From: Spirometra erinaceieuropaei
Taxonomy: Eukaryota; Platyhelminthes; Cestoda; Diphyllobothriidea; Diphyllobothriidae
NCBI GenBank assembly: GCA_902702965.1
Contig: CACRXP010000010.1
Location: 546,948-610,947, forward strand
DNA length: 64,000 nucleotides
Direction: 5' to 3'
Part shown: positions 1 through 12,022 of the stretch, piece by piece
How the letters are laid out: every line of letters starts with the position of its first letter
Position numbering within the stretch: the first letter of the stretch is position 1
Notes under the pieces: generated by a model
Database searches by the model: none
What the model was told of the DNA's origin: nothing
What the model saw: only the letters and a program-made list of their open reading frames with translations
Program-made: the position numbers and the translations under genes

Positions 1-640
1 AATTTCAGATGCAATATGCATAAGCCAGGCTGCGTGTGACATGCGTAGACGTGCTGTATAGGTTTGTACGCTGATTGCGCCGAATCCCAGTATAAGATGG
101 CAGACTTGCCTGGGTGAGGGGACGGAAAGTGAGGTCGACTCTGGTGACCGCATCCGCACAACCCTGAGTACATATCTCCTGCTTTAAATACTGACGCGCT
201 TGTGAACTACTGCGGTGTGTTAAAGCCGTTGACTTGGAAGACTGCCAACTCACGGGATAACTTGTTCCTTCTCCTCCCAGAACGGAGAGGCAGGTTACAC
301 CGGCCCTGGCACTCCAACCCAAGTGAAATGCGAACTGTCCTTTCTTGACTTTGCAAAACTCCGATCTAACTTTCGCGACCAGCATGTGTATGGCACGTGT
401 AGACGTGTTGTTTAGCGCCGACAGCCACTGCGTCGATTACGGTTACGTTCTTCCTGTATTAATGTTGACCTCAGGCTCCATTAAAGGTGGAGGGGGAAAA
501 CCATGGCAGGTACTGCCCAAGTCTATCTGCACTGTAGACTATTTCCCGCGAAAACCATCGTTCCTGCGCTCACCATTCTGTAAAGCGGACGGTAGATATC
601 AGTATCCACTCTAGTCAAGCAACCATGCCTCTTTTAACTG
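1..640. other. Unassigned G+C-richer block
   Basis: This block is richer in G+C than the AT-rich DNA that follows it. Both strands carry open frames, but none shows a motif I recognise and none has convincing splice borders. It may be the edge of an old repeat that continues outside the window. Confidence 0.3.
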
Positions 641-2331
641 CAGCTTAAAAAGCAATTATTATGTTGATTTCCTAGGTTATTACGTCTTCTTATGATTAGA
701 TGCTTGAAGGCTGGTCGGTTTGACTGCAGAAACATACAAGGGGGAAATGACTTTAAGCACTAATGCAATTAGCCAGCTTATTCTTGGCAATACGTCGATT
801 TGAGCTACTTAAAAAGCTCACTCCGAGGTCCAGATCTAATGCATCATTTCAAAATTACTGGAGGATCACCATATAGGCACATAAAGAAAGTGCAAATAAC
901 TTTCAGGACAAGTCCATTGTTCGTAGTTTTTGAGTCATAAGAATCACAAGAACGAATGCTCTATTTCATACTCAAAGAACAACAGTAAGCATTTCCCAAT
1001 TATATCTTTAAAATAGTATTTTAACCGAACAAATAGCGTTTTCTAAAATGGGCATAATAAATCCTATTTTCGCACTTAGCTTTTAGATTGTTAACAGCAA
1101 ATTGGAAGACATTCGGGAAACGGTTATTTTGCTCTGCGTCAAGTCTGTAGCTAATACGCTGCATCCAACGAACAAGCTTACGATTACGTTTCATGCTAGT
1201 GCATTTAAATATCTTATTTAGATACAATACTTATGCCAAAATAAGCAATAGTTTACGGATTTCAGCGTATACTCTTGGTCTCAACCCAAAATTTCTTAAA
1301 ACGGAAGAACTCTTATCTTTTCTTATTTCGCGTCTAGACAGGCCTCCAGCCAGGTCATTTATCAATAAACGGCCCAGAGGCGCATTCATCCAAAGGGGCT
1401 TTTCGTTGCTATTTACCTCAACACCTAAGTGATCCCAGAGGTACACAGATACCCGTCAAACAACAAAAAGGCACGTTTTTCGCTTAGAGGCAGAAAATAT
1501 CTAGCGTCTTCACCGCAGTGTCCTTTGCAAAGGGCGGAATATTCAAGCAACTTCAGTTGGTGTTTACCCTACGGATGGGCACAAAATCGCGTGGAGAAAT
1601 TAAAGCATCCTCTGACATAAGTTTATGTGAGGTCGTATGCAACTACTTTCGGAGGCTGTCTCTCTCTCATTCAATAGCAACTAAGACTCTTAAGTGCATT
1701 TTCGGTCAGTGAAGGCAACTACAGTGGGATTTCAGGACTGATGAGCGTGCAGTCTAATGCTGAGGTGCTTCGATTTTATCAGAATACCGGCATTTGAAAT
1801 CGTTTCTTTTTGTCCGCCTGAAAAAAACGGAATTGGTGGAAAAGGACCACTTGTCATGTTTGATATTTTGCCAAGGATTTTCGATTTCCCCATATAACCG
1901 AGTATACTTCGTAGAAAGTATACACAAAATGGCCTTCTTTGTACTTATTTGGGGAAAAATCATCCTTTTTCCAAAATTCACAATTAACCGAAAGTTTAAC
2001 CTCCAATTAAAAAGGCTGTATTTGTAGGAATTTGTAAAACCACAAAATATCCGTTTCCATAAAATCGCTGCCTTAGATTCGCTCACTCGGGTTCGGATTC
2101 CATCAGGGCCGCCGAGTTTTTAACAACTAAACCAGATGAATTATCCAAATTTGTCAAGAACCATTTAGTGAACTTTGCCTGGTAGCCATTTGGTGAATTT
2201 CGGATTGATTGCTTGGGAAGTCCTACTTAGGTATTCAGCTTGTTGTGACATATTTGGTTGCTCACATACATTAAAGCAGGCTAGACGGGTGACTTGACGC
2301 AAATGTGACGAAACTCAGCTTTCGGTGGAAC
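641..2331. other. AT-rich stretch, nothing recognised
   Basis: I see no coding signal, RNA gene or recognisable repeat here. The short open frames near 1.2-1.4 kb and 1.8-2.1 kb overlap on opposite strands and look like chance. Confidence 0.4.
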
Positions 2332-2413
2332 AACGTAGTTCAGGTTGTTAGATCGTTGATTATACTCAAGCCTTGCGCTTGCAGTCGTAGGTTTGAATCC
2401 AACCGACGTCTCC
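2332..2413 (+). repeat. tRNA-like sequence, probably SINE head or tRNA pseudogene
   Basis: A D-arm-like GTAGTTCAGGTTGTTAG is followed about 45 bases later by a B-box/T-arm-like GGTTTGAATCCAACC. The middle holds the small hairpin CAAGC-cttgc-GCTTG where a tRNA would have its anticodon and variable arms, and no proper anticodon stem can be drawn. The layout resembles the minus-strand tRNA-like sequence at 59.6 kb. I read it as a tRNA-related SINE head or a tRNA pseudogene, not a working tRNA gene. Confidence 0.25.
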
Positions 2414-2469
2414 AACTTTCTTCAGACGTACTTGATATCTTCATAGTGACATAAATAAACATAAATAAA

Positions 2470-3050
2470 CATATGATTTTCCCTGCATGAAAAGTTTTTT
2501 TTACATGTTATGCCCGGAAAAAGTGTATATTTAGGTTTTGAAAAAGTTTCCCATTCCCCGAATAATTTTAAGCCCGATCAGCTGTAGCATTAGCGTTTAA
2601 CGATAGCATTCTACGAGGCGCATGCTCTCCGTGTATATAAAATCATAGATTTCTCTATGTCTTTAGAAGTATACTGTAGAGAGTTAAAAAAATTTTGCTA
2701 TTGATATGGGATGTGTTGTACACTTCACGATGAACATTGGTAAACGGACACGTGCGATGCTGGGTATATGTACATCGCACGATCTTAAAAACTCATAATT
2801 AAAAACTTTTTTAAAACCAAAATATAGCCTTACTTGGGGTATAAAATGTAAAGAAAGCGTGATTTTCAACCTAACAAGTAAAAGACAGCATATTTTTGCA
2901 TACGTTTTATCTAAAATATGTTTGAATTTATAAGACCATCCAAAATCAATATGCAAAAATGCATGCTATTTAAGTAGTCATTTTTTCCGAGTACTGCTTC
3001 TGAGGGAAGTCAGAAAGCAGTTCATTCAAAAGCGGATATCCTGACTAAAC
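2470..3050 (+). mobile_element. Foldback (MITE-like) element, 5'-truncated copy
   Basis: This stretch matches the middle and right arm of the palindromic element seen complete at 10486-11479. Shared landmarks in order are a CCGAATAATTTTAAGCCCGATCAG-like core segment, TTCTCTATGTCTTTA, GTTGTACACTTCACG, the arm motif GCATGCTATTTAAGTAGTCA and CATTCAAAAGCGG. The left arm and the outer right terminus are missing. Confidence 0.6.
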
Positions 3051-3099
3051 GATTTTTGTTGTACGAAAAGTGAGCTAAAACGGAACATAACAAGAGACC

Positions 3100-3360
3100 A
3101 GGTTCAGAATTACTCAGGAATTAAAAATGCTCTAAAACCAATAGATTCCCATTTGCTAAGCATCAAATGGAAAGGAAACACACAAGTCAACCAGAAAAAA
3201 CAAAAAATCTTTTTGTAAAAACTATTTGAGTTTGTAAGAGCATTGAATATCAGTGGAAAACAATCAAAGTAGTTTCGTATTCACTTTTTTAACGAGTGTG
3301 CTGTTTGCAGGCGTCCGGGAAGAAGCGCATTCAAAAGCCAGCATCCATGGTCTCTTTTCA
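3100..3360 (+). mobile_element. Foldback element, right-arm fragment
   Basis: GGTTCAGAATTACTCAGGAATTA, GAGCATTGAATATCAGTGGAAA and CATTCAAAAGCCAGCATCC align in order with right-arm landmarks of the foldback family. It is strongly diverged, and neither terminus is preserved. Confidence 0.35.
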
Positions 3361-4034
3361 AACTCAGCTCAAGCAGGCCCCTCTGAGATTGGTTACCTTC
3401 GATAAATGCATAAGATCGTGCATTACGTAAAGGGAGGCTTTAGGAACTGCGTTTCTGGTAACAGTGAGGATACGGAAAAAAGAGGACCAAATGCTGCGAG
3501 GAAGTAGGCCGGAAAGTGAAAGGCGTACATTCGGTGAAAACTACCTCCCAAGTGCCTCTAAATAAGTTTTATCACATATTTTAGATCGGGCTGCAGAGAT
3601 TTAACTGACAGAGACCGGTCTCATGACAAAACGAGTCTGATTTTCGACCGAAATTTAGTTAACCGAATGGCCAAAGATAAAAACAGCTCGGCCCGAATAT
3701 TCTCTTTGACTAATTAGATATCGGACATCGTTCAAGTCGGATACTAAGGGCATTTTGAAGAAAAAATGCATTCAGAAATCTACCAAACCTCACAAAACGC
3801 TTTAAACGCATTAAATGTTGCAGTAGACAAGCATTTTTTGCAAACATGCAGCCGAACTAAGGTCGCGACGGTTTCACCCAAACCTACACATTAGCATCGA
3901 TCAGCGAAGCTTAAAAAAGGAAAAAGACAGGTAGCATTTTTCTTTAAAATGTCTTTTTAGTACAGCAGTTTACTGATGAGGTTTGTGCTTGTGCTCATAA
4001 TTAGAAGATTAAAAATTTTACAATGTGCCATCTG
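3361..4034. other. Unassigned AT-rich DNA
   Basis: Nothing recognised: no open frame of note, no terminal repeat and no match to the repeat families seen elsewhere in the window. Confidence 0.35.
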
Positions 4035-4135
4035 ACAATTCGACCGTCGTTGTCAAAGATGTCCACCGGATGCTCCACAGCTGGGTGCAGCAGGCACGGT
4101 GACTTGCGCGTAATTTGTTTTATAGTGATAGTAAG
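4035..4135 (+). repeat. SINE-like repeat, 5' fragment
   Basis: It begins AATTCGACCGTCGTTGTCA and continues GATGTCCACCG, CACAGCTGGGTG, GCACGGTGACTTGCGCG and TTTATAGTGATAGT. This is the same word order as the copies near 11.57, 15.4, 23.9, 24.58 and 50.58 kb. Only about the first 100 bases are present here. Confidence 0.6.
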
Positions 4136-7100
4136 CCAAATTATTTCACATGCTCATTGGTATTTTCAATTTGGAGGCGCCGTTGCGTAGTTGGCGGTCT
4201 ACTATAGGCTTTCAAATCTAAATGCGGACCTTAATAAGCGGCAGAACGTTTTGACATCGACCGCCTTCCCAAGTCATTTCTGGCTATGCCCTTCGGGGCA
4301 ACACATGAAACCAATCTACAAAGTGGGAAGGGGGAACGACCTTTGCTGAAATTCCTTGGCTGCCATGCAGTGAGTATGATTCGTTCATAAATCCTACTAC
4401 CTTATGCGATAATTGGGATCACGCTTCCTTATGCCCGCTTTGGTTGCTCTTTCCGTTTTACTTGTTTGAACCTGGCACTCGAACCAAAGGCTGTTGCATC
4501 GGCTGCGTATTTCCTTATTAAATTTTACCTTACAGATTCATCCCGCAGGCAATACGTAAAGCAAAACCAAATAATTTCTGTTTATTATTTTGTCGTTTTT
4601 CATCTAATGGGTATGAAATTCAGAAGTCGGTCGTCCTTTATCAACGCACACTTTGCTCACTAACATTGTCAATCTGATCCTGACGGCCTCCCCCGCTTGG
4701 ATTCTTTTTCAAATACCGGAAAACCAAGTGTTCTACTAAGCAATAAGTAACAGTAATGGTGTGTGCTATTTCCGATATATTACCTGCTTATAATGCCCCC
4801 AGATAGTTAAAATAATGTGAATGGGTTCTGTGTGCAAAAATATTTAAGAAAAATCTTTTCAATACAACAGAAATGTAATATTTTATGATGGAAGCTAGAC
4901 CCTTCTAAAAATAAGAACTTACCGCTGCAAATGACCACTGAATAACATTTTTATGCAACTGAAATAAATGAAACCTAATCCGTTTTACAGCATAGTGAAC
5001 AAGTTAACAACTTCTGCTGCAGCTTTCTGCTAGCCCTGAGTTTTAAAGGACTCCAGCGAGCAACTTTTATACAGCGGAGGCATAAATTCTTTCATGTCAA
5101 CCTGATAAGGGTTGTAACTAGACACGTCACGCAAGGCCAACGAAAAAAACATTTTCTAACACGAATTTTTGTTCGCAATATGTCTCATAACCTACGTGAC
5201 GAGTACAAGAAATATTCATTTTTTTATCTTGTCTGGCAATAGCTTTCTGGATTGTTGGATTTTTTTCTTTGCTGGACGGTGTTCAGGTCTAAAGAAATGA
5301 TCATGAGAAATTTTAAGGTCTTTAGATTTTGATTGTGGCGGAGTCGAAGTGGTCAGTATACATTCAGTGCTTGATAAATAATAAAACGGGTTCCATATTT
5401 CTTCAAAAGGGGGGCATATATTCAATTCTTAAGCATTTTAATTTTTTTACTGAACAGTCCCTTGGCGATTTATGTTTAAGTCAACTCCTAAGGTAGCCTC
5501 AATGATTCTAAAAACCCAACACCAGCACACATAGGCGACAACCATAAAAGTTAGTGTTTTAAGATGCCCATATAGATCATAATAAATAAAAATGACGTTT
5601 AAGCAAAGTTCTAATATCTCTGGTCCATTAGCTAACTAGCACACACTGTTTGACTATTTCATTGTCGTAGTTCGACCGGTGGTCCATTCCTCTTTCGATT
5701 GACCGCTTTTTATGAAATATAGCCACTTCTTGCCCAATAATAATGAGCGATGGAATACACACGTATTAACTCACGCATGCATGATGCAATGCCACTGCTT
5801 TCAACTGCTATGGATACCGTCACATGAAAGTACTGAAACGTGCTCTGATTCAAAATGACGAAAAAAAACTAGTTGTACACCCTCTCAGCAAACATGATCA
5901 AAAGCTCAGGTGTGTGAATTTCGCCACGGAGTAGCCTAAAAGAAAATCCGCAAAAACTGTTCTTGTGTCTGTTTTCTCAACACTCATTTAAATAGACAAG
6001 AGAATTCAAGTTTGGAACTCTTTTAGAATATCGCATAAGGTCGTTTTCTGGCAATATTTCGCAGCATCCAGTCGACCTGAATACTACAACTCCTATGAAC
6101 ATCCTTATTTTGGTATCTCGTGTTTATTGAACAAGTGTGGTTGTTTTAGTCCCTAGATCAGTTCCCCTGTTTACCAAGAAGAATTTTTGCGACCCTTTTA
6201 TTTGTATATCCGAACAAAAAGAATGCTGTGACACCAACTCCTGCAAAAGATTTGTGTGAAGGGATCCTGTTGAACCTTAAAGCACAGTGCAACACTTGCA
6301 GGCCGAAGCTCATTTCAGTGATTTTAAAGGGTCAGATTTTCGGCCAGCGAAACACTTTGCTTCAAAACGACAAAAGATTTTTTAATGGTCGATCGGCAGC
6401 TTGAAAAGCCATCTCCTGACAACAAGCAAAATTTTAAGAATTTACTCTATAAATAGGGCTTTGAAACACTAAATGAGTTAGATATTACTTTTTCTTACTC
6501 TAAACAATTACTTTGGTGGAGTACAGCGCAAAAAAGGCATTCAGCCGAGTGGCATCGTGTCTAGCTGCATTAATATTACTAGCCCACACAACATAGAATT
6601 CTCAGCGCGTATTCATAATTAATGCCTTTCTATCCAGTGTCCAATCTCTGGAGCCGATCTGTTGAAATTCGTCTTTTTAGAACGCGTAACATAAACTAAA
6701 ACGAGAATTTTCTGGTTAAAATTTGTTATTTTGAAACGAAAATGTTCCCACTTATGCCTTCTGTTTTGCAAACTACTTAGCATACAGCCTTCGAAAGTAG
6801 TTTCTCATTTGACGTTTCCACTTTTTGGGAGTTATCCTTAATTTTTACGTATATTAAGATGTGCCTATGACAGACGACGGATTATACAAGAACAGTAGTC
6901 AAAAGATATATTATTAGGAGGCAATGTTCTGCTTGCCATAGATTTTTGAATGGTTGGCGTATTCCGCAGACGTCATATCAGTAGGCCCGGCAGGTCGGTC
7001 CTGATCGCTGTGACAGCAATTGAACATCTCTACAATAACATATTGTGTCCTGAAAGCCGAGAGAGTCTCAGATGGTCGTCTTTGGCTTGTTTATTTTTTC

Positions 7101-8183
7101 TCATTCAACGGTCTGTAGATATGTCACTTTGAAACACGAAGATAAAGCGGGTCGTGCAACTGAGTTCCTAAAACCGCATCAATGGAGCAGTAAGTCCAGA
7201 CGGAAGGCGGGCGTTTGCAAATGGTTGGCATTTGCCTTTTGGGTAATAAATTTACATTTTGTTAAAAATATCCAAACGTGTTATTAAATTTGAAAGGCAC
7301 AAGCCTCGGGAACCTTGACACACTCGGCCGTGCATGTCTCCTTATGAAATAATGAAGTGAGTTTATGAAAACATTGTTGTAGTGCAAACTCAGATCCTCT
7401 ATTTTACGAATGGGCAACCTCCGCAAAGAAAAAACTTTTGTTTCCAAGAACAAAGTAAAAATTTGAGTGGAACATCTACACATATAACTGACCGATGCAG
7501 CTTTAAACATAGATTGTAATGCTGTTAGGCGTGGCATTTAGCATGCCACTTCCCTACCTTCAAAAACGTTATAAGCATTGACATAAGACCATGCCGAATG
7601 TGGAAAAGAAAGAAGTAGTTTTAGCTGAGCGCATGGCCACTACTCTGTCACACCAGAAAACGTCCCCTGGGAAATGGAAAGGAAAAAAATGGGTGCTCAG
7701 TTCCGAGTAGCATCAACTGAGCATAACCATTAGGCAAGAGTGACTGTTTGTTACTTGCATTAGAGGGACATGTGCACATTAAGCAATTCATAGAAATGGG
7801 TCATATCGTATAGGAACTAACAGTAGATAGTCTATTGGTTCAGTTGACATTGAAGCCCACATCTTTACATGAAAATATGAACTCTATTCATGACATGGTT
7901 GTCGGGATTATTTCATGCAACCTCTGCACACTCATAAATGTCCAGAAAGGTAGTTTAGAAAATTATGATTCACTCACATCATTCTCCGACAGGGTTAAAA
8001 AGCGTTCCGGCAACTACACATAACAGATTTAGTCTAAAATGATAACCATGATTGCAGCAAGTTGTGCTCACCAGATTAAAGATATCTGTCTTAGTTCTCT
8101 AGCAAAAATTGTAGGTGATGTGTCAAAAGCCCAATAACTGGTCGAAGGGTAAGGGACCTCAACTGTTAATGTCACCACAAGTA
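4136..8183. other. Long AT-rich region with nothing recognised
   Basis: Four kilobases with no supported gene. The open frames here are under 95 codons, lack recognisable motifs, and several overlap on opposite strands. I found no terminal inverted repeats, tRNA or tandem arrays. It could be intronic or intergenic. Confidence 0.4.
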
Positions 8184-8679
8184 CGGAAGATGAGATATCT
8201 CATGAAATGTTAACAGACATTTTGAAATGCTTCTCAATTTAACTTTTTCTTAGGTATGGTTGTCATGCTACTTATCATGTCGCATACTACTAAGATATTT
8301 CAGTCACATCAAGATGCCAGCCTTTAAACTATACTAGTATGACAGTCTTTGTGAACTGAAATGGGCAGACAAATTTCTGTTTTTTTAATAGGAATATTTA
8401 TCGTTGATCTTTAATATTATTAGAAATTCAATATCTTTTATAAATGCATGCACAAAGATATTTTTCACCCATCTGGTGACACATTACTTATTTTTCAAAT
8501 TTAATACTTCAAGAAGAAGCCTTTTGTCTTTAACAGAGGTTCTAATCATGAGGTTTTTCTTGACCTTGAAGTGTATGGTCGTACACCATCGCATCTGCAC
8601 ATTTATTAATCATGCTAATAAAGTAACGACATCGTTCACGTCGATTGCGAACTTTCATGAGTCCTATAGGTTTGCTCCA
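8184..8679 (+). mobile_element. Foldback element, small diverged copy
   Basis: The left side reads TACGGAAGATGAGATATCTCATGAAATG, matching the family terminus (TA then CAGTGCGTGACCTATCTCATG...) with changes, then TTTTGAAATGCTTCTC and GATGCCAGCCTTT as in intact left arms. The right border, with TTTCATGAG about 30 bases inside it, is weak. It abuts the LINE reverse-transcriptase remnant that begins near 8684, so it may be inserted in that LINE. Confidence 0.4.
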
Positions 8680-8683
8680 TAAC

Positions 8684-9080
8684 AGCACGTAAAATACACA
8701 GCTCGTAGTTCAGAAACCCTAAATGCCGTTGTCAACAGGGGGCATTCCACATAATTTCCTGGACCATTGCCTTAAACAAAAACTTATCCAAATTCAATGT
8801 GGATTTCGATGGAACCGCGGTACCACCGACATGATATCCGCTGTCCCCACCTTCAAGATCACTGACAAGAGATGAGGGCCTGATTATATACAATCCCTGT
8901 ACATTTAACAAATTATCGACACAGGCATTTGCAATGAATTCCAAAAATGTTTTTAAGATCTTGTTGCTCAGAGCGTTTTATATGGGCGGAAGGACAAGTC
9001 TACAATGGATGGTTCGAGTCGCGGACATTAGGGTAGCAGTTAGGGAATTCGGCATAAAAAAGGTAGTAAGGAAATATTAT
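8684..9080 (+). pseudogene. LINE reverse transcriptase N-terminal fragment
   Basis: Reading the plus strand from about 8786 gives a segment with QCGFRWNRGTTDM, the conserved block just upstream of the RT catalytic aspartates in this LINE group. Around 9008-9080 it continues as MVRVADIRVAVREFGIK, matching the region that normally leads to the NGVKQGCVLAP motif. Stops occur (for example after TDKR), and the first catalytic motif is not intact. The fragment ends where the foldback element at 9081 begins. Confidence 0.65.
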
Positions 9081-9976
9081 GTACGTAGGTGCGCCACCTC
9101 ATGAAATGTTGGCTAAAATTTTAAAGTGTGTTTTAAATTCTAAAACGTCGCCTTTGTAGGTTTGTAATATTGATTATCGCGCAGCATAATTTTAAGATAT
9201 TTCATTCACTACAGGAATTCAACTTTTGAATAAGCATCAAAAATATATATAAAAATATATTCCTTAGTTTGCCCACCTAGTGGCTATTTACGTCTTCCTT
9301 AGTGTTCATACTTAAAAATGGAGCTTTTGATTTTAGAAAACGCATTTTATTGCAGAATAATGTTGAAGCCGACCTGCTGTTACAATTATGTTCAGTATTT
9401 CGAAACTGAAATCTTGTAAGCTTTTTATGCAAGACCGATCATACGTTTCTATATGGTGTTATAAAGAAGACCCATAGGACTCCCAAAAGTGTGTAATGAA
9501 CTTTACCTATGCTGCCAATTTATAAGCGTCATTAATAAATATGCTGATGCGGTGCTGTATGATTGGACATTTCACGATCATAAAAAATTCCACAATCAGA
9601 AACGTTTTAGGGCCGTAAGACATTTTTTTATTTCAGTATAAAATTTGAAGAAGACTTAATTTGCCACCTAATAAATAAAAGAAAAATACTTTAATGTATC
9701 TTTTCCATAAAATGTACCTGAATTGACAAGGGTGCCAAAATGCAATGGTAAAAAATCATGCTGCGTAAGTAGTCATTTTTGTGGCATGTAGTTTATGCAA
9801 CCGGCTGATAAAAAGCTTATTCAAAAGCCGGAATCCTGTAGCGATTGGAATATATTAAACTTACGCTACGTGGTGATCAGTATTACGAACTTATTAAGGT
9901 AAGGTTTTGGAATTGAAAATAGACTTTAGAATTTCAGCCAATATTTTATAAAATTATATATCCACTGCACTCGTTC
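9081..9976 (+). mobile_element. Foldback (MITE-like) element inside the LINE
   Basis: The left end, TACGTAGGTGCGCCACCTCATGAAATG, and the right end, CAGCCAATATTTTATAAAATTA...CCACTGCA, are diverged versions of the family termini. Interior landmarks include GCATCAAAAATATA, CATGCTGCGTAAGTAGTCATT and ATTCAAAAGCCGGAATCCTG. LINE coding sequence runs up to it and resumes after it, so it is an insertion. It is older-looking than the copy at 10486. No protein is encoded. Confidence 0.6.
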
Positions 9977-10485
9977 TCGTTCTTCTTACTCTCACATTCC
10001 CTTTATCCTGTTAGATGCTCACCATGAAGAGATACCAGTAATAAACATTGTTGGCCGAACGAACGGACTGATGCTCAACATCTGACGGCCGAACGTACCA
10101 CGCAATTCTCCATGGCCAGTGCTCATGACATCAAGTCCACTGAAAATGGCGCACTTGACATCACGATGTAAAATGACATGCAGGGAGCAAATATTTCGCC
10201 TTCGGCTGCTTAACTATTGGATGAGCACAAGGCGCTCGGGGTAAGCGTAAATAGAAGCCGTCTCGCCTTTGGGATAATTTCATCTACCCGGGAAGAACAA
10301 TCCTAGAAAATATCAAGATGGAAGACAAAATTGCTGGTTGCATCTCCAAAGCCGATTAGGCTACTGGCCGACTACAGCACTTAACCTGACCTTGAAATCG
10401 AAGACCTATCAGGCTTAAATACGGAAACTTCTCCTTTGTAGACCAGAGATGTAGTTAGTCTATAAAAGTCAAGCGAAGAAACTTA
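9977..10485 (+). pseudogene. LINE reverse transcriptase central/C-terminal fragment
   Basis: After the first foldback element the LINE resumes with a decayed VLAPTLF-type stretch. FILLDAHHEEIPVINI and GRTNGLMLN follow, then a GALDIT segment at the FADDCAL position (aspartates replaced). Around 10300-10480 come KIAGCISKAD, ATGRLQ and VYKSQAKKL, which in intact relatives form the segment before the C-terminal region. At least two frame changes and several stops are present. It is cut by the foldback element at 10486. Confidence 0.65.
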
Positions 10486-11479
10486 CAGTGCGTGACCTAT
10501 CTCATGAAATGTTGGCTGAAATTCTGAAATGCGTTTTCGATTAGGAAGGATTACTTGGTCGCGGTTGTGATACTTATTATCTCAAGGCATACTCTTATAA
10601 CATTTTGGACTCGGCAGGATGTCGGCTTTCAAATGCATTTCTTTTCAATCTCCGGTAGAAAGTGGTGCTTGGTAAAAAATGACTACTTAAGTAGCATGCA
10701 TTTTTCCCACTGATTTTTGATGGTCTTGGAAATCCAAGTATATTTTATAGAAACCACAAACAAAAATATGCTATCTTTTAATCAATCAATAGAGAATCAC
10801 GTTTTCTTTACATTTTATACTTAAGAAAGGAGGACAATTTGGTTTTAAAAAGTTTTCTAATTGCCGAATAATTTGGAGCCTGATCATTCGTTGCATTAGT
10901 GCTTAGTGATTTCACTCTAAAAGGTGCTTGCGTTCCGCGTAAAGAAAATCCCATATTTTTCTATGTCATTAAAGAGATATCATACAGGGTCCATAAAATT
11001 TGCAATGGATGCGGACCATGTTGTACATTTCATGAGGAGCAGTGGTAAATGGCCAGGTACGATGCTATGTGAATGGACATATCGCGGTCTTAAAAAGTCT
11101 CATAATTAGAAACCTTTTTTAAACCTAATTATCCTCCTACTTAAGTATAAACTGTAAAGAAAACGTGATTCTCTATTGACTGATTAAAAGATAGCATATT
11201 TTTGTTTGTGGTTTCTATAAAATATACTTGGATTTCCAAGACCATCAAAAATCAGTGGGAAAAATGCATGCTACTTAAGTAGTCATTTTTTACCAAGCAC
11301 CACTTTCTACCGGAGATTGAAAAGAAATGCATTTGAAAGCCGACATCCTGCCGAGTCCAAAATGTTATAAGAGTATGCCTTGAGATAATAAGTATCACAA
11401 CCGCGACCAAGTAATCCTTCCTAATCGAAAACGCATTTCAGAATTTCAGCCAACATTTCATGAGATAGGTCACGCACTG
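10486..11479 (+). mobile_element. Foldback (MITE-like) element, best-preserved copy, TA target duplication
   Basis: This 994-bp element has two near-identical arms of about 365-380 bp in inverted orientation around a loop of roughly 230 bp. The termini are CAGTGCGTGACCTATCTC and GAGATAGGTCACGCACTG, flanked by TA at 10484-10485 and 11480-11481. Each arm carries the perfect palindrome CTACTTAAGTAG (10683-10694 and 11271-11282). Deleting the element and one TA restores the LINE frame as AAG AAA CTT AAA CGT TTT, which proves the boundaries. TA duplication and CAGT ends fit a Tc1/mariner-mobilised non-autonomous element; no transposase is encoded. Confidence 0.85.
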
Positions 11480-11566
11480 TAAACGTTTTCGCCTCAGCTG
11501 CATAATACAAAACCGACGATGGCAAAATAGGCTTTCCCTCATGGGAATCCTCGAATGAACTGCCTT
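11480..11566 (+). pseudogene. LINE C-terminal segment between two insertions
   Basis: Reads K-RFRLSC-IIQ-NRRWQNR-LSLMGILE, then a stop and TALLKAY. This matches the post-RT segment of the zinc-finger LINE, which in the minus-strand copy near 27.0 kb reads [19 protein letters not shown]. The match continues directly from VYKSQAKKL before the foldback element, confirming one interrupted coding region. The SINE-like block starts just after it. Confidence 0.65.
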
Positions 11567-12022
11567 ACTAAAGGCATATGACAGCTCGACCGTCGTTTCC
11601 TATGATGCCTACCGTTTGCTTCACATCGAGGTGAGAGCAGGGACGGTGTCCTGTGCGTCATTTAGTCCATAGCGATAGTGGACTTGCACGTCATCCACTG
11701 CACTCTCTCCTCCTCCTCCTCCTCCTCCTTCTCCTCCTCCTCCACCTGGATCCGGTGTCAAGACATAGTTAAGAATACCGGAGGCGTGAGGGGGGGAGGA
11801 CGGAGTTAGATAGCACAGTCGAACCCGCATCTTGGCGTTCCGCCCCGCACCCCCTGGTTCACACAGAAAACGACCAGAATATTTACCAACAACAACAAAA
11901 GGGGCTGGCGCTACTGAAGCCGCATTAAAGGCATATACAATTACGATGGAACGCCAATCTCGTGAGCATGAAGGACGAATAACTGTTGGGGCAACTATTC
12001 TGTGGCGGTGTAACCATGTATG
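11567..12022 (+). repeat. SINE-like repeat, long copy
   Basis: It begins ATGACAGCTCGACCGTCG and continues with the shared word order: ATGATGCCTACCG, GGTGAGAGCAGGGACGGTG, TTTAGTCCATAGCGATAGTGGACTTGC, GTCATCCACTGCACTCTCTCC, a TCC microsatellite, CACCTGGATCCGGTGTCAAGACA, and CTTGGCGTTCCGCCCCGCACCCCCTGGTTCACACA. LINE sequence resumes near 12023, but about 45 LINE codons are missing, so the insertion came with a deletion or recombination. The 3' boundary is approximate. Confidence 0.55.
11707..11742. repeat. TCC microsatellite in SINE-like repeat
   Basis: A run of TCC triplets with one CTT interruption. It lies where the other SINE-like copies have a short TCTCCTCCTCC tract, so it is an expansion of an internal tract. 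Confidence 0.9.

Noticed and set aside
5..385. 126-codon minus-strand frame
   Set aside because: No motif or splice border, and it overlaps another frame on the opposite strand; likely chance in G+C-richer DNA.
2072..2110. B-box-like GGGTTCGGATTCC as a tRNA
   Set aside because: No D arm or closing stems at the right distance on either strand.
10924..11109. Frame in the loop of the foldback element as a transposase
   Set aside because: Only 61 codons, no catalytic motif, and not preserved in other copies.
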